Shown: in pieces, positions 22,057-34,211 of the stretch
Numbering within the stretch: the stretch's first letter is position 1
How the letters are laid out: each line of letters opens with the position of its first letter
Assembly: GCA_036873135.1 (NCBI GenBank)
Contig: JAPTYO010000059.1
Span: forward strand, 9,231,066 to 9,295,065
From: Clarkia xantiana subsp. parviflora
Lineage: Eukaryota > Streptophyta > Magnoliopsida > Myrtales > Onagraceae
Direction of reading: 5' to 3'
Length of the DNA stretch: 64,000 bases
Notes under the pieces: model-generated
Told to the model about the DNA's origin: nothing
What the model saw: only the letters and a program-made list of their open reading frames with translations
Databases searched by the model: none
Made by a program: the position numbers and the translations under genes

Positions 22057-23411
22057 ATGGCCTCCGAGAAGAACAAGGTGCCAAACACTCAAGCAAGTCC
22101 CACCAGCTTCAGACCCACACCAGAAGAAGACCCACCAGTGCCCCAAGCTAATGGTACTGGTGGCGAAGAGAATCTCAGCAATTCGAAGTCACTACCAAAT
22201 ACAGAAGAGGCGAGAACCGTCCCTCCGACTGTCCCTCAGGAGATAATGGCGGCCTTCATAACCTTCTGGAAACAAGCCCAGGCAGGAATGGTTCCTGACA
22301 AAAAGGAACCAACTCGAGAAGTCTCCCAAAAGGAAGAGGTGGCTTCCAGTGTGAAGATCATGGAAAAGGATCTCCCGGAGAAGGCCCCCAAAGCGCCAGA
22401 GGGAAAAATGGCGAGCAAAAGCCATGTCCTATTCACTATAGGACATGTAGAAGAATTACTGGAGAAGAAAAGAAGAGGAGCGAGTGATCTACTTGTCGTT
22501 CGCGACCACACTTCTCACCATTTCTCCAAGAGGTTATTCAATACTCGAGTCCCTCCACAAGTCTTTGCAAGGAACATCGAGGACTACACAGGCGAGGGAG
22601 ACCCAGTTTGCCATATCAACGCGCATAACTCTTCCCTCCTAGGAAGAGGGGCAACACCGGACCACTACGCGGCGCTCTTCCCCACAACTCTGAAGGAAGA
22701 GGTGTCTACCTGGTTCTATGGTCTTCCAGATAACTCGATTGACTCATGGGAAGAGTTGAAGGCCGAGTTTATATAGGGTCACATAGGCCAAAGACAACGC
22801 CTCAAGAGTATGGATTTTTTTGGATAAAATTGAGCAAGGTCCTGATGAAACCTTAGCCAATTATTATACTAGATACTATAAGATACTTCAGCAGCTGAAT
22901 GAAGACGCCACTGATGGCGAGTTGATCAGGACCTTCTGGAGGGGTCGCAGGGTACAAAGTCAAGCCTTGAAGGATAACATGGTGATGAAGCCAGTACGAA
23001 AGATTGACGCATGGAAGTCAAGAGGCTGAATACTTGGAGAGGTCGCATGAAAGATCGCCCATGAAAGTCAAGAGGCTGAATACTCCAACCAAGGCCGAAG
23101 AAAGTTCCGTTTCTCAACCATCCAAAAGAGAAGAAAGACGAGAGGGAACTTTTCGACAAGGAAATCGCCTGGGAATGAAGAAGGAGCCTAATCCTTATTC
23201 CGCAAAATTCACTCCACTCACACACAATATATCTGTGGTGCCTCAAGAGATGGAGAAACTTAGACTGGATGATCCCCCTCTAGTCAGGAAAAGCCCGATG
23301 AGATCTCAGATGAACGACTATTGTCGTTACCATCGAGTTCAAGGGCACGACACGAACGAATGTGTTGCTCTGAAACATGACATTGAGGCGCTAATTCGAA
23401 GAGTCTGTTAA
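22057..23411 (+). pseudogene. TAT element gag, frameshifted
   Basis: The main frame runs 22057-22776, then pieces at 22820-23029 and 23004-23411. The gypsy gag core is clear: EDYTGEGDPVCHINAHNSSL, then YAALFPTTLKEEVSTWFYGL and SWEELKAEFI, followed by a TAG at 22774-22776. The next frame continues LDKIEQGPDETLANYYTRYY. The last piece has YCRYHRVQGHDTNEC, the short zinc-binding motif usual in TAT gag, followed by ALKHDIEALIRR. The gag packages element RNA into particles. At least two frameshifts and two stops make it inactive. N-terminal residues 1-120 are low complexity, as in relatives. Confidence 0.85.
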
Positions 23412-23664
23412 AGTTTATCGAAAAACCCTCCAAAGCGCCCAGAAAACGAAGCCGTAGCCCTCAAAGGAATTCTCGATCTCCCCCCATAACAATCCAACCC
23501 CGACTCAACGGGGAACGATAAATGTCATCGCCGGAGGATTTCCTTCTGGAGGAGAAACCAGCCTCGCCCAGGAAGTCTATGCTGCTCGAACATCGCATTA
23601 GGATGAAGGCAGGAGACAGGAGGAAATCGACCCGATAACCATAAGCTTCACCACTGACGACTTA

Positions 23665-24033
23665 ATGATGGTTACTCATCCTCATGTTGACGCCTTAGTC
23701 ATCACTGCCACACTAGCAGAGTATGAAGTAAAGAGGATTCTCATCGACAGTGGGAGCTCGACGGACATACTCTTTTACGAAGCCTTCCAAAATTTGGGGC
23801 TAACTAGAAGAAATCTCCTCAACGTCGACTTTCACCTCATACGATTCGCCAGAAGAGCTACCTATCCAATGGGAGCCATCAAGTTGCCAATGATTCTGGG
23901 AAAGGGAAAAACGACCCTTACAATTAAGGTGCTTTTTGTGGTCGTCGACGCCGCCTCCTCATATAACGCCATCGGAAGAACTACTCTCAATCCCCATCAT
24001 ATAATCCCGTCAACTGCTCATCAAGTAATGTGA
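23665..24033 (+). pseudogene. TAT element aspartic protease domain
   Basis: ITATLAEYEVKRILIDSGSS contains the retropepsin active site DSG, followed by TDILFYEAFQNLGL and ending in AIGRTTLN, a variant of the AILGRPTLN motif that closes the gypsy protease. The domain is close to full length but stops at 24031-24033, just where a linker to reverse transcriptase should begin. No reverse transcriptase motif (YxDD) occurs downstream on this strand before the 3' LTR, so pol was lost. Confidence 0.8.
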
Positions 24034-24310
24034 TTTCCGATTACAGGGGATAGGGGAAGTAAGAGGAGATCAAACCGCATCCCGACGGTGCTACGTCAGC
24101 TCAATGCGCCATCGCAATCAAAGAGAAGTCATAGAAACCGCGCCTAATTAAGAAAGCAATTTTTTTTTTTTTTTTTTTTTTTATCTTTTAAGGCTAATGT
24201 TTGTCTTATGATGTATTTGTGTAAAACTCAGGAAGGATAAATAAATATAGAGCCTCTTAAGGCCCCTTTTATTTCAAGAATTCCGAGTTCTTCGGTCAAA
24301 ATACTCAAAG
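24034..24310 (+). other. Non-coding TAT interior
   Basis: Contains a poly-T run (24159-24182) and no domain. It marks the position where pol is deleted. Confidence 0.5.
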
Positions 24311-24850
24311 AATCGACCATAAAAAATCTGATATCTACTAAATCACTCAGATCGGTCGACTACTCGAAAGAGGTTAAGTATTGAAGAGCTTTTTTCCAAA
24401 TCGAGAGTGACCATCAAAGATCTGATATCTACTAAATCACTCAGATCGGTCGACTACTCAAAATAGGTTAAGTATTGAAGAGTTTTTTTCCAAATCGGGA
24501 GCGACCATCAAAAATCGGATATCTACTAAATCACTCAGATCGGTCGACTACTCGAAAGAGGTTAAGTATTGAAGAGCTTTTTCCAAATCGAGAGCGACCA
24601 TCAAAGATCTGATATCTACTAAATCACTCAGATCGGTCGACTACTCGAAAGAGGTTAAGTATTGAAGAACTACTGCCGAATCAAGAGTTGACCATCAAAG
24701 ATTTGATATCAACTAAATCACTCAGATCAGTCGACTACTTGAAGAAGAAGTACTATAAGCTGATCTTCTCAAATTCATATATCGATCATCCGGAATCTAA
24801 TATCAACCAAATCACTCAGAGGGATCGATGACTCAGAAGACAGGTTTGAT
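24311..24850 (+). repeat. 94-bp tandem repeat array, six copies
   Basis: The phrase ATATC(T/A)ACTAAATCACTCAG recurs at 24331, 24425, 24519, 24612, 24706 and, more decayed, 24800: five intervals of 93-94 bp. Each unit includes GGTCGACTACTC. Divergence grows to the right. Tandem arrays at this place between pol and the 3' end are a known habit of TAT/Ogre-type elements and can seed satellite DNA. Confidence 0.9.
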
Positions 24851-25148
24851 TTTCTAAGGATAAAATCCTCCTTAAATATTAATTATCGATTATATAGAGT
24901 TTAAACGTTTCGCTCTAGAAAATCGATTAAGAGTCTTATTCTTGAAAAGGTGAATTCTGATCTTGGGTAAATTTATCACAAGAATGATTGAAAGTAAGGA
25001 TGAATGCACGAGAATTGCCAAAAAGAAGGCTCCCTTCTATCATTAATAAATACTGATTACATCAAGTCGGGATTACAGAGGGATGGGAAAAGAAAAAGTA
25101 AATCTATACAGAGTCTTTCCTACTCCTAGCCTCCTCCGCTAAGTAATC

Positions 25149-26300
25149 TCAAAGGATCCCCACCTTCGAGAAATCAAAACTAGGTTCCATGGCCCTGATA
25201 TCTGCCACCACAGAGGCAAAGTTGGAAAGAAGCATTTGCCTACTGGCCATGGCGGCGTCGATTTGAAAATTAGCACTAGCCTTATAGTCAGCAATGACCT
25301 CGGGGGCAGACTTCTTGTGCTCCTCTATCTCCGCTTTCAACAAAGCAATCTCCTCTTGATGAGAAGCCACCTTGGCACGAAAAGCCCTTAAAAAAGCGGC
25401 GGAGGTACGATGAGCATCATCCATCAATGCTCCAAGAGTCATGGAGGCCCTCACTGTATCCTTCAGAAAGGCAACTTCTTCGATCATATTAGCGGAGGCC
25501 CTTACAGTGTCCTCCAGGGAGGCGAGATCTTTGGCCATAATGGCGAAGTCCTCCTTCAGACGACGAAGTTCCTCTTCCAGGCGGGTATTTTCTCCTCGGA
25601 AGCGTGGCACCTCTTCTGCCTCCGATTCCACTGAGGCAAGCTTCCCCTTTAAATAGGAAACTTCTTCACCCAAGTCGATGAGCAGCTGACCGACTTGTAA
25701 AAAATTGCGGGTGGCTTGAAAGCATAGCAAGATAAGTACGGAAGCGATTTCAGAGAAATCGAGATTATGAGGAGGATAAAATTCTACCTTGGCCTGCCGA
25801 TGTAGAAACATGTGAGCAATCTCATCAGCACATTCCACAGGAATGCGAGGGCGGTCTTGAGGAGGAATAGAGCCATTTATAAGATGGAGGGCTAACTCCC
25901 TATTGGCGATGAAGTGTCACTCCTTCAACTGATAGCCCTTCAAAGAAACCAGGGGATCCCAGTTGGCGACACCCGAGGATGACTCGGGGGCAGTATGAAG
26001 CATCTTTCAGGAAAATTGAGGACCTTCAAACTTCAAGCCAGTCACGGCTTGGGAGCTAGAAGCTTCACCACGACCCCCTTCCTTCGAGGCGACTTCTACA
26101 AGAGGAAAAGAAGTTAGAAAAAGAAAGGAAATCCAAACAAATATAAAATTGAGAATGGAAAAATTTCTACCTTTGGTAGTTGGGAAGATAGAAACGGTGG
26201 GAACGTCTAAGGAAGCCGTCTACTGGAAAACTGAGATAGGAGTGGCTTCGACCACATGCGCCCTTTTGTTAGGCTTGGAAATACCTCTGTGGGTAGTCCT
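25149..26300 (-). pseudogene. Antisense gene of the TAT element, 3' part
   Basis: On the minus strand, opposite to gag. Exon 26300-26171, an intron-like segment 26170-26096 (75 bp, GTAGAAAT...TCTTGTAG), then exon 26095-25149. The long terminal part (from about 25838) is predicted alpha-helical coiled coil: VESEAEEVPRFRGENTRLEE and further Glu/Lys/Leu heptads, ending FDFSKVGIL. Upstream in the same frame there are TGA codons near 26006 and 25918 and a TAG near 26220. The gene continues from 34793-35781, separated by copia-2. Function of such antisense ORFs in TAT elements is not established. Confidence 0.65.
26296..26300. repeat. TSD GTCCT of copia-2, left copy
   Basis: Exact match to 34788-34792. 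Confidence 0.9.
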
Positions 26301-26877
26301 TGTTGGATTAAGGGGACGTAATACTACGGAATGCTAAACGTGTACTTGTAAGTAATATAATTATGCAGCGGAATAAAGTACACATACCTCAATAGCTTTC
26401 CTGCCCAAGAATGTTGTGGAGGGAGTTTTGATCCTCCGGTCGGAACCCATACAAGTTCTTCGTGAGAAGAAGTCCTACGCGGTATAAGCTCTACAACAAA
26501 GCCTCTTATCGATTCTTCGACGGGGATAGAACCTCGGACTAAGATGTGCACCGAAAATCACTACTAAGGGGGTGAGAGGGTTTCTCTCAAGTTCCTCAAT
26601 GGATGTACTTATTATTCTTATTGAATTTATAAACCCCTTAGGTGAGTCCCCTATATATAGGATTGGTGGAGTGGACAAAAGTCCACTCCATCCAATGTGG
26701 GACTTATTTCGGCCGAACCATGCTAAAAAGGTGGAGGCCCGATTTTGGACCTCCCATGTCAATTAGGGTTAGGGTTTGGCCCAATTACCCTAATGTGACA
26801 ATTACCTAATTAACTTAGGTAATTTCCTTAGAATTTACGGGCTACCAATTACGGCGCCACGTCACCATATGCTAACA
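26301..26877 (-). repeat. copia-2 3' LTR
   Basis: 577 bp. GGCGAGTGGGAGC just upstream on the minus strand (26878-26890) is the polypurine tract. A TATATATA box lies at 26652-26659 in a palindromic CCTATATATAGG. Confidence 0.9.
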
Positions 26878-26890
26878 GCTCCCACTCGCC

Positions 26891-27846
26891 GGAATGGGAG
26901 GGCGCCTGTTAATATATAGTTATCCAATAGCATCAACATCTCAGTCTTCAGTCTTTGTCTCCACCTTCGAATAGTTCATACGAGGTTTGCCGTGCGACCG
27001 ACGGATACGACGGGCATCGTGCTACTCATCTGTTAGAAGTATTGTAGCGCCCGTAGAACGTTGATTCCCTTTCGTAAATCAATCTTGTTAAAATAAAATA
27101 TGTACCGCACTGTATCCTTGGTCAACTGATAATTCTCCAATTGCCCAGTTTTCCACATAGGAATACTTCTCCAGGGCATCCGTTACAAGTGTTCACAACC
27201 TTCAACTAATATCCGGTTGGCGGCCACCTAGTGAACACAACATTCGGTGAATTATAGGTGAACTTGGCCATCCCCATCCCTTATACCCTTAGTCTAACTC
27301 AACCGGTTCCAAGACGTGGTCACTTGGCCGTTTTCTTTGGCTCTACGCTCGTACGTCGGGAAGCGAACATTGAGCTAGACCTTAGGTATAAGTTTTGAGT
27401 CCGTGAGGATACTTTAGATGCCTCTTCATAAGACACCCGGGATCAATCACACGCTCAAGGTGAAGAAGTATGTGCCCTTTGAATCACTAGGATTCTAGCT
27501 AGCACAACCGAGCATGACCTCGTGGTCGAACATGGCACGCGCAGTATGAAGCACGCGTCGATAGCACACCTGGACTAGCCAGGATTGGGATATGGAAATC
27601 ATGCTACCGCAGAATCTTTCATCTGGCCCTGAATGTGATTTTAATGATGGACTGGGTCCAACACGGCGATGTACAAAACGAAGATTAAGTCATGCATTAA
27701 GCGTGACAAGGTTATCGTTTTGTTTAACCAGGTTATATTTCAGTTTGCAATCCGATGTTATATTTCATTATGACGTCGATAGATCATATACTCAGTTTGC
27801 AATTCTTTTATTCAATCGAAATAATATTATTTAAAATGTCAAAATG
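26891..27846 (-). other. copia-2 3' non-coding region
   Basis: About 1 kb between the RNase H remnant and the polypurine tract. No domain seen; frames here are short. Confidence 0.6.
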
Positions 27847-28552
27847 TTATCGCTTATACAAGTCACTCACTTTAGCCCTACGTAATCCAAACAGTTTTAC
27901 GTGCTTTTCGAAGATCTCTCTACGTAATGGCTTAGTTAATGGATCTGCAACCATATTATCCATGGACAAGTATTCTAAAGCGATTATGTTGTCTTCCAGA
28001 ACAGATTTAGCATAGTTGTATTTCACATCAATGTGTTTGGTCCTACTATGGTACTTTGGATTCTTAAACTGCTGCAATGGCTGCCTGACTGTTGGAGTAT
28101 ACCTTGACGGGATTACTCTCTTTGCCAGCGCCAATTAATGCAGTAAGAAGCCTTTTCAGCTAGACCGCTTCTTGTGCATTTTAAGAAAGGGCAACAAATT
28201 CTGATTCCATGGTGGAAAGCGCGACACATGATTGCTTCTTGCTCACCCAAGATATGGCAGCATTAACAAGAAGGAAAACTCCTCCTGTGGTGGACTTACG
28301 ATCATCTGGATCGCCACCGTGGTCGGCGTTACTATAACCGATCAATTCTATTTGCTTTCCCTTATAGCACAGAACATAGTCGGCAGTACCTTTCAGATAC
28401 CTTATAATTCGTTTTACGGCCTTTAGATGTTGACAACTAGGATCTGATTGGAATCTTGCTACTAGGCGCACAACGTAACAGATATATGGTCGAGTACATA
28501 GCATGGCGTACATAAGACTCCCTACCATGCTTAGGTACTCTGCCACCTTCAT
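27847..28552 (-). pseudogene. copia-2 RNase H
   Basis: Piece 28552-28181 reads VAEYLSMVGSLMYAMLCTRP, VKRIIRYLKGTADYVLCY, GYSNADHGGDPDDRKSTTGG and ALSTMESEFVALS, the copia RNase H with its acidic residues, though Asp in the usual DADWAGD is changed (NADHGGD). Piece 28134-27847 in another frame has KHIDVKYNY and VADPLTKPL, the expected C-terminal end. The enzyme degrades the RNA strand of the RNA/DNA hybrid. A frameshift and stop separate the pieces. Confidence 0.85.
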
Positions 28553-28583
28553 CTATTCACGTTGCTGCTGGTTTTTCGGTCCA

Positions 28584-29696
28584 TCACGCTTTGATAGCGC
28601 GCCCGAACACAACCGGCGTATCCACGGGTTTAGCATCGAGCATTCTGAATCTTTTCAGCCGTTTGTTGATATAAGATTCTTGAGACAGACACAATGTCTG
28701 GGCGGCACGATCTCGGGAAATCTTAATGCCTAAGATGTACGTGGCCTCTCCCATGTCTTTCATCTCAAATGCTGACGCTAACCAGGACTTTGATTTGTTC
28801 ATGAAACTCACGTCGTTCGCAGCGATGAGTATGTCATCTACGTATAGTTTTATGATGACATACTTAGACCCAGAGGTCTTAGTGTATACGGAAGGATCCT
28901 CGTGAAGATTCATAAATCATTTTCCGACGATTTCCTCATGGAATTTGCGATACGATTGCCGAGACGACTGTTTAAGACCGTAAATAGACCTTTGGAGTTT
29001 GCAAACTTTACGTTCTTTGCCAGGAGTAATAAAACCCTCTGGCTGCTCCATATAGATCTCTTCCTCCAAGTTTCCATGGAGGAATGCGGTCTTAACATCC
29101 ATTTGGTGTAGCTCTAGATCGAGACATGCAACTAGGGCAAGGATGGCCCTTACCGTGGTGTAACGCACAGTTGGTGAGTATGTTTCATCAAAGTCCACTC
29201 CATGAATTTGGGTATATCCTTTCGCAACCAGTCGAGCTTTGTATCGCTCGACTTCTCCATCAGCAGTGAGTTTGAGTTTCAATACCCACTTGGCTCATAT
29301 TGCTCTGCGGTTAGCAAGATCAACTAAAGACCATGCTGAATTAGCTTTCATTGAGGCGATTTCATCCTCCATTGCTTTTCTCCATTCCTTTGCTTGGGGT
29401 CCTTCCATCGCTTGTTTAACCGTCACTAGTTCATCAACAGACGTGAGAGTGAATATTTCGCCTATCTCAATGGGATACTTCTTAGGAGAAGTGCGTTGCC
29501 TTTGACTGCGTCTAGGCTCATTCGTCTCATATAGAGTCTGATCCATACTCCCACTTGGAATAATGGTGGAAATAGAACTTTGAGCAACAACTTTCTTAGG
29601 ACGACCCCTTCGTCTCGGGATTTCACCTCCGAGATTAGTTCTTTGATCGTTAGGACCTGGAACTGAAGTGATCATCCTACTCCCACTTGAAATCAT
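28584..29696 (-). pseudogene. copia-2 reverse transcriptase
   Basis: Three frames joined by shifts. 29696-29295 holds EWRKAMEDEIASMKANSAW; 29282-28917 holds [40 protein letters not shown] and [15 protein letters not shown]; 28913-28584 holds KLYVDDILIAAND (the catalytic YVDD) and MGEATYILGIKISRD. The YVDD is intact and the expected length is covered, but stops lie between the pieces. Copies element RNA into DNA when active. Confidence 0.9.
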
Positions 29697-29727
29697 GGGA
29701 ATAATAGGTAGTTGTGTATCATGATTG

Positions 29728-31086
29728 TCAGGTGCTACTTGATTCGCATTGCCAGCAATAGTGATTTGTGTTTGGGGGGGGAGGGGGGGGGGGAGTGAGC
29801 CCTCCCACTGGATTTATAATGGGGATTTCATCCTCATTAACCGAATCACTTGTTGCTGTGCCAAATCTCCCACTCAAAGAAAGTGGGACCTGAGAATCAT
29901 CGTCATCATGCTCCAGTTCGGTCAGAACTTCGTCTGTTTTGATCTCTCGTAGCGAAGGAAATTCGTCCTCAAGAAAAGTGACGTCTCTGGACTCATGTTC
30001 GTATACACTACCGTTTTCTAGGGATGACACAAATACATAACCTTTTGAGTTCTCAAAGTATCTTATGAAGATACTTTTAAGTCCTCTGGGGCCTAACTTG
30101 CCAAAACGGCTATCAGTTGTATGTGTATAAGCTGCGCATCCCCAAGGTCGCAGCCTGGTAAAATTTAACTCTCCACCATTCCATAGCTCATACGGTGTTG
30201 TGTTAACTGCTTTTGATGGGACAAGGTTTACAACATGAGTGGCAGCAAGCAATGCATCTCCCCAATAAGAAATTGGTAATTATGCTTGTGACGTCATGGT
30301 TCTTACCATGTCTAGGAGAGTTCGATTACGACGTTCAACCACACCATTTTGTTGTGGTGTGTTGGGGATCGTCGTTTGACGAGCGATCCCACTTTCTTTG
30401 CATAACTTATCAAACTCATTAGAGATATATTCTCCACCTCTATCAGTGCGTAGGGTTTTCACCTTTTGCTCCTGTTGATTCTCCACGAGCTTTAGAAAGC
30501 TTTTAAAGCAATCTATAGATTCAGATTTACAAGCAATCAAATGAGTAAACCCGAATCGGGTGTAGTCGTCAATGAAAGTTACGAAGTATCGTTTTCCATT
30601 TCTTGCAGTTACGTTCATTGGCCCACATACGTCGGAATGGATTATTTGCAATGGAATTTCTGCTCGCTTTGCTTCACCGAATGGCTTGCGGGTGGATTTT
30701 CCAGCTAGACAGTCATAACAAGTTTGTTTTACCACACTTATCGTTCCGGGCAAAAGCCCTCGTCTTGCTAACGATTGAACTCTGTCATAGCCTATATCTC
30801 CAAGCGGCGAATGCCATCCGGTCGCGTCAGTTTCTGCTTCTTTGGACGACATAGCATACATTCTATATGAATTTACATTGCCATGTAAATCTATGATAAA
30901 TAAAACATTATAAGAAAAGGCATATCCAAATAAAGTATCCCCTTTATTTATCCGGACCAAGGATCTCTCGAATGATAAAACAAAGTTCTTATTCATAAGA
31001 GCAGAAATAGAAACAACATTTCTACGGATTCTAGGAGCAAAAAGGACATTTTCTAGAAGTAAGGATTTGCCATTGCCCATTGGCAA
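29728..31086 (-). pseudogene. copia-2 pre-integrase and integrase
   Basis: 31086-30280: the zinc-binding start is damaged (WHSPLGDIGYDR where WHxRLGH is usual) but CYDCLAGKS is present. Catalytic residues are in place: HSDVCGPM, RTDRGGEY and NGVVERRNRTL. 30252-29728 continues VNLVPSKAVNTTPYELW, RPWGCAAY and GLKSIFIRY, the usual C-terminal region, then a variable acidic linker with a run of Pro encoded by an extreme C-tract (G-tract on the plus strand, 29776-29796). A frameshift and stop separate the two pieces. Inserts element DNA into the host genome when active. Confidence 0.9.
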
Positions 31087-31161
31087 TTTGCAAGTTCCTA
31101 CCCCTATTACTTCAACTTGTGAGTTGTCGCCAATGTATATCCTTTTAGAATCCCTCGACTA

Positions 31162-32088
31162 TCATCTAAACTTGGAAAATAGTTCTTTGTCGTTGGCTAT
31201 GTGGTCCGTTGTATCTGAATCAAGAATCCAAGATGGATTTGAGTCAGTTAACATGACAGTTGAGGAAACTAAAGCTTCCTCTACATAACCGAATTCGCAT
31301 ACCTTTTCAGGATACGATTTGCTACAACCTGCACCATCGCTTATTCGGCGTGGGCTAGAATTCCCGCAAACTATCTCAGATTTTAATCTGGGACTGCCTT
31401 GTTTAGGTGTAGTAAACGTTTTACTATCGACAACCTGTTGTTTCTTTCCCTTGTTCATGAATTTCCTTTTCTTACGACCAGCTTGTCCTGCCGGTTTCGG
31501 TTCTTTTGACATCGAATTTAATCGAGCTTGTTCCATCTCGATTAGTTTCAGGAGAGATGCAAGATCAAGCACGGAATTGCTAACAGTCAATATAGTCTTG
31601 GTTTCTTTCCAAGACTTTGGGAGAATCCCTATTATGGCTTGAATTTTATCCCATTCAGCCATCTGACTGTCATCTTCCAATGGCTTGAATGGGCGAAGAA
31701 GATCGTATACTTTTTCAAGTATGCTTTTACTATTGTTGTTCAGACAGGTTTCTAGTGCCGGTATAAGTGGGTGCAGAGTAATTGCCATGCCACTTCCATA
31801 TTTCAGAAAGAGGGCATCCCAGATGTCATTTGATGTCGGATCATCCTTATAAAGGTTATAGAAATCCTCTGACATCTCAGACAGTATCATCTTCTTTGCT
31901 TTCTTGTCATCTTGCTCCCACTTAAAAAGGGCGAATGCTAGATCTTTGGTTAATCCGGCATTTGGGTAATTTATGGTTATTTGAATGTGGTCACTCAGGC
32001 CTTGTCCTTCCAAGATCGTAATGACGCGTTTGCTCCACGAGTCATAATTCGTCTCAACTAATAGCTCAGATTCACATGATAATGCCAT
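31162..32088 (-). pseudogene. copia-2 gag and protease start
   Basis: MALSCESELLVETNYDSWSK begins a copia gag; KILEGQG-like and KYGSGMAITLHPLI segments follow, then a basic stretch GRKKRKFMNKGKK. No intact CCHC zinc knuckle is visible. SWILDSDTTDHIAND is the protease active site region, with the usual Gly of DSG replaced by Asp. The frame ends at 31162 and the protease continues out of frame to 31086. The start codon follows the 2.1-kb leader and fits the gag start of relatives. Confidence 0.85.
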
Positions 32089-33430
32089 CTATTCATAGAT
32101 AATAGTTTAAGGTGGGAGGACAACAACATTTTGACAGAATTGCAAACATCGGATTATCTATTAGGATGGAATACGACAAATAGTGATCCTTCAGTCACTA
32201 AACCAAACCGACTGTCAGTAAACCGAGGGAAGGGGGTGTCGCAAAAGAATTCACACTATCGTCGTCTTCAATCCAATAGATCAGTCTTTTGAAAACGGTT
32301 ATTATGTTGCAAATTACCGGAACTGGAATTTTCAAACAAGTATACCCGATCTTGGCTTTCCCAAGGCCCTTATAATTTTAAAAGAAATTATCCGATAATT
32401 TACGCATGCATAATATCATATAATGCTATAAAAATTGAACAAACAAAAACATGCTTACGCGTCATGCTTCTAATGTTCCTAGCATATATAATTCTACATA
32501 AAGTAAATTATCACATGTTTTCTCTTCTTGAACATCCTAGCATACGTGTCAAAACATGCAACATCCGCACAAATCATGCATAATTGGCGACTGGAATTTT
32601 CAGTTTTTAAAAATGTTTGAAAATATTAGTGATTGTTTTGCAATTCATGCTTACAATCAATTATGCGACATTTCTAAACATGGATTCTAGGCACTTTCAA
32701 TCAGCATAGCATGTCTATCCTATTGCGCAATACATAGAATTAAATACCAGAGCTCAATGCTCGCAATTAATATCCAGCTAGCTTGACTGTCAAGTCGACA
32801 GTTATAATATATATGTAGCAGAAAGTAAAAAATTGCAATTCAGCCCACTAATTTAATCCAGTCCCAAAAACATGCATATCCGAGGTCCATCCCCATAATC
32901 GAAACTAGGTATTAGGGTTTTAACCGAAAAACGTGTTAAAACGCAAACCCTAAGAGCACTGTTTAGGCTAGATTTAAAGTTCGAAAAACATTTTGGATTT
33001 AAAATTTGACATCCTATTTTATTGAAAATTTTAAAATTTTCGAGAAATTAAAAAAAAACCTAGTTCGGTCCAATTTAAAATCCGGTTCAAGTCGGTCCGA
33101 TTTTAAAAATCCGGTTTGGTCCGAAACGGTTCAATCAAATAGGATTGTGGTTCGGTTTATCACTCAAAACCGGTTAGGTTAGGTTCAATTTAGTTACTAC
33201 GGTCCGACCCGACCCGACTAGGTCAACCCGATTAAGAAAACCCGAATTGGTTTTATCCGTTCCGGTTTAGCAATTGGACCAGCCCATAAACCCTAGGGTT
33301 CGGCCGAAATATGTCTTGTGGGCTAAGTATGGTTTAAAAGTCCACTAAAAACTTAACTTAGCCAGCAAGAAATATTAAAAAGTTAAAATAATTCCAATAT
33401 TGCTAATATATATATATAATTCGGCATATT

Positions 33431-33499
<69 letters not shown>

Positions 33500-33550
33500 T
33501 ATCTATAAGATGTAAATCAATCAACAGTAGATATATATACATAAAATATT

Positions 33551-33590
<40 letters not shown>

Positions 33591-34198
33591 CAAATATATC
33601 TTTAGGGATTAAAATATGTAGACAATATATTTTCTTAATCTTTTATAGTAACTAAATCTATCAATATACGTTATCCCTATCTTTATATATATATATTGAT
33701 AGTTAATATCTTTTACAATATTATATTATGAACCTATCCTTATTTTCCAACTTATAGATATATAGTTACCTATTAATAAAATTTAAAAATGGCAACCTAT
33801 ATCTTATAAAATTTCGGCCGAACTAGGTAATTTGGTGTCCAAGAAAATTAATTCTTTTACCTAAAATACCCCTAGGGTTTTCGGCACAAACATGTAAATT
33901 GGAAAAGTTGTCAAATTTTAAGATCAAATACTATTATGATCATGAATCCAAAAAGTGTTCTTGATAAAACTCATGGTGTTCTTGAAGATCATGAACATCA
34001 AACTTAAATTTCAACATAAATTTACAGTTTTGATCTATAAAAACATGTAAATTCCGAAAATTTTGAGTTTTTAAAGATCAAACACATGAAATTTATTTAA
34101 AATTTTCGAATTACTCATGGTGTTCATAATTAAAAATTTCGGTTTTTATGAATATTCAAGAACATCAGTTTATAAAAAATTTAGGAACTCCTAACCAT
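32089..34198 (-). other. copia-2 5' leader with (TA)n
   Basis: A 2.1-kb untranslated leader. Contains (TA)n runs at 33434-33497 and 33557-33584 and a GGTTCGGTCCGAACCGG-like degenerate tract at about 33060-33260. The same order of elements, on the other strand, occurs in the copia-type element at 59982-64000 (TA run near 61160, CCGAACCGG tract 61430-61690, and a conserved block around 62385-62560). Frames in the TA run are artefacts. Confidence 0.75.
33434..33497. repeat. (TA)n microsatellite in the copia-2 leader
   Basis: Uninterrupted AT dinucleotides, about 64 bp, with a second run at 33557-33584. Confidence 0.95.
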
Positions 34199-34210
34199 GC
34201 TCTGATACCA
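34199..34210 (-). promoter_or_regulatory. copia-2 tRNA-Met primer binding site
   Basis: On the minus strand TGGTATCAGAGC, one base after the LTR; complementary to initiator tRNA-Met. This fixes 34212-34787 as the 5' LTR. Confidence 0.85.
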
Positions 34211-34211
34211 C

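Noticed and set aside
25410..25656. Plus-strand frames opposite the coiled-coil antisense gene
   Set aside because: Shadows of the minus-strand coding sequence.
33375..33612. Open frames of alternating Ile and Tyr on both strands
   Set aside because: They are translations of a (TA)n microsatellite.
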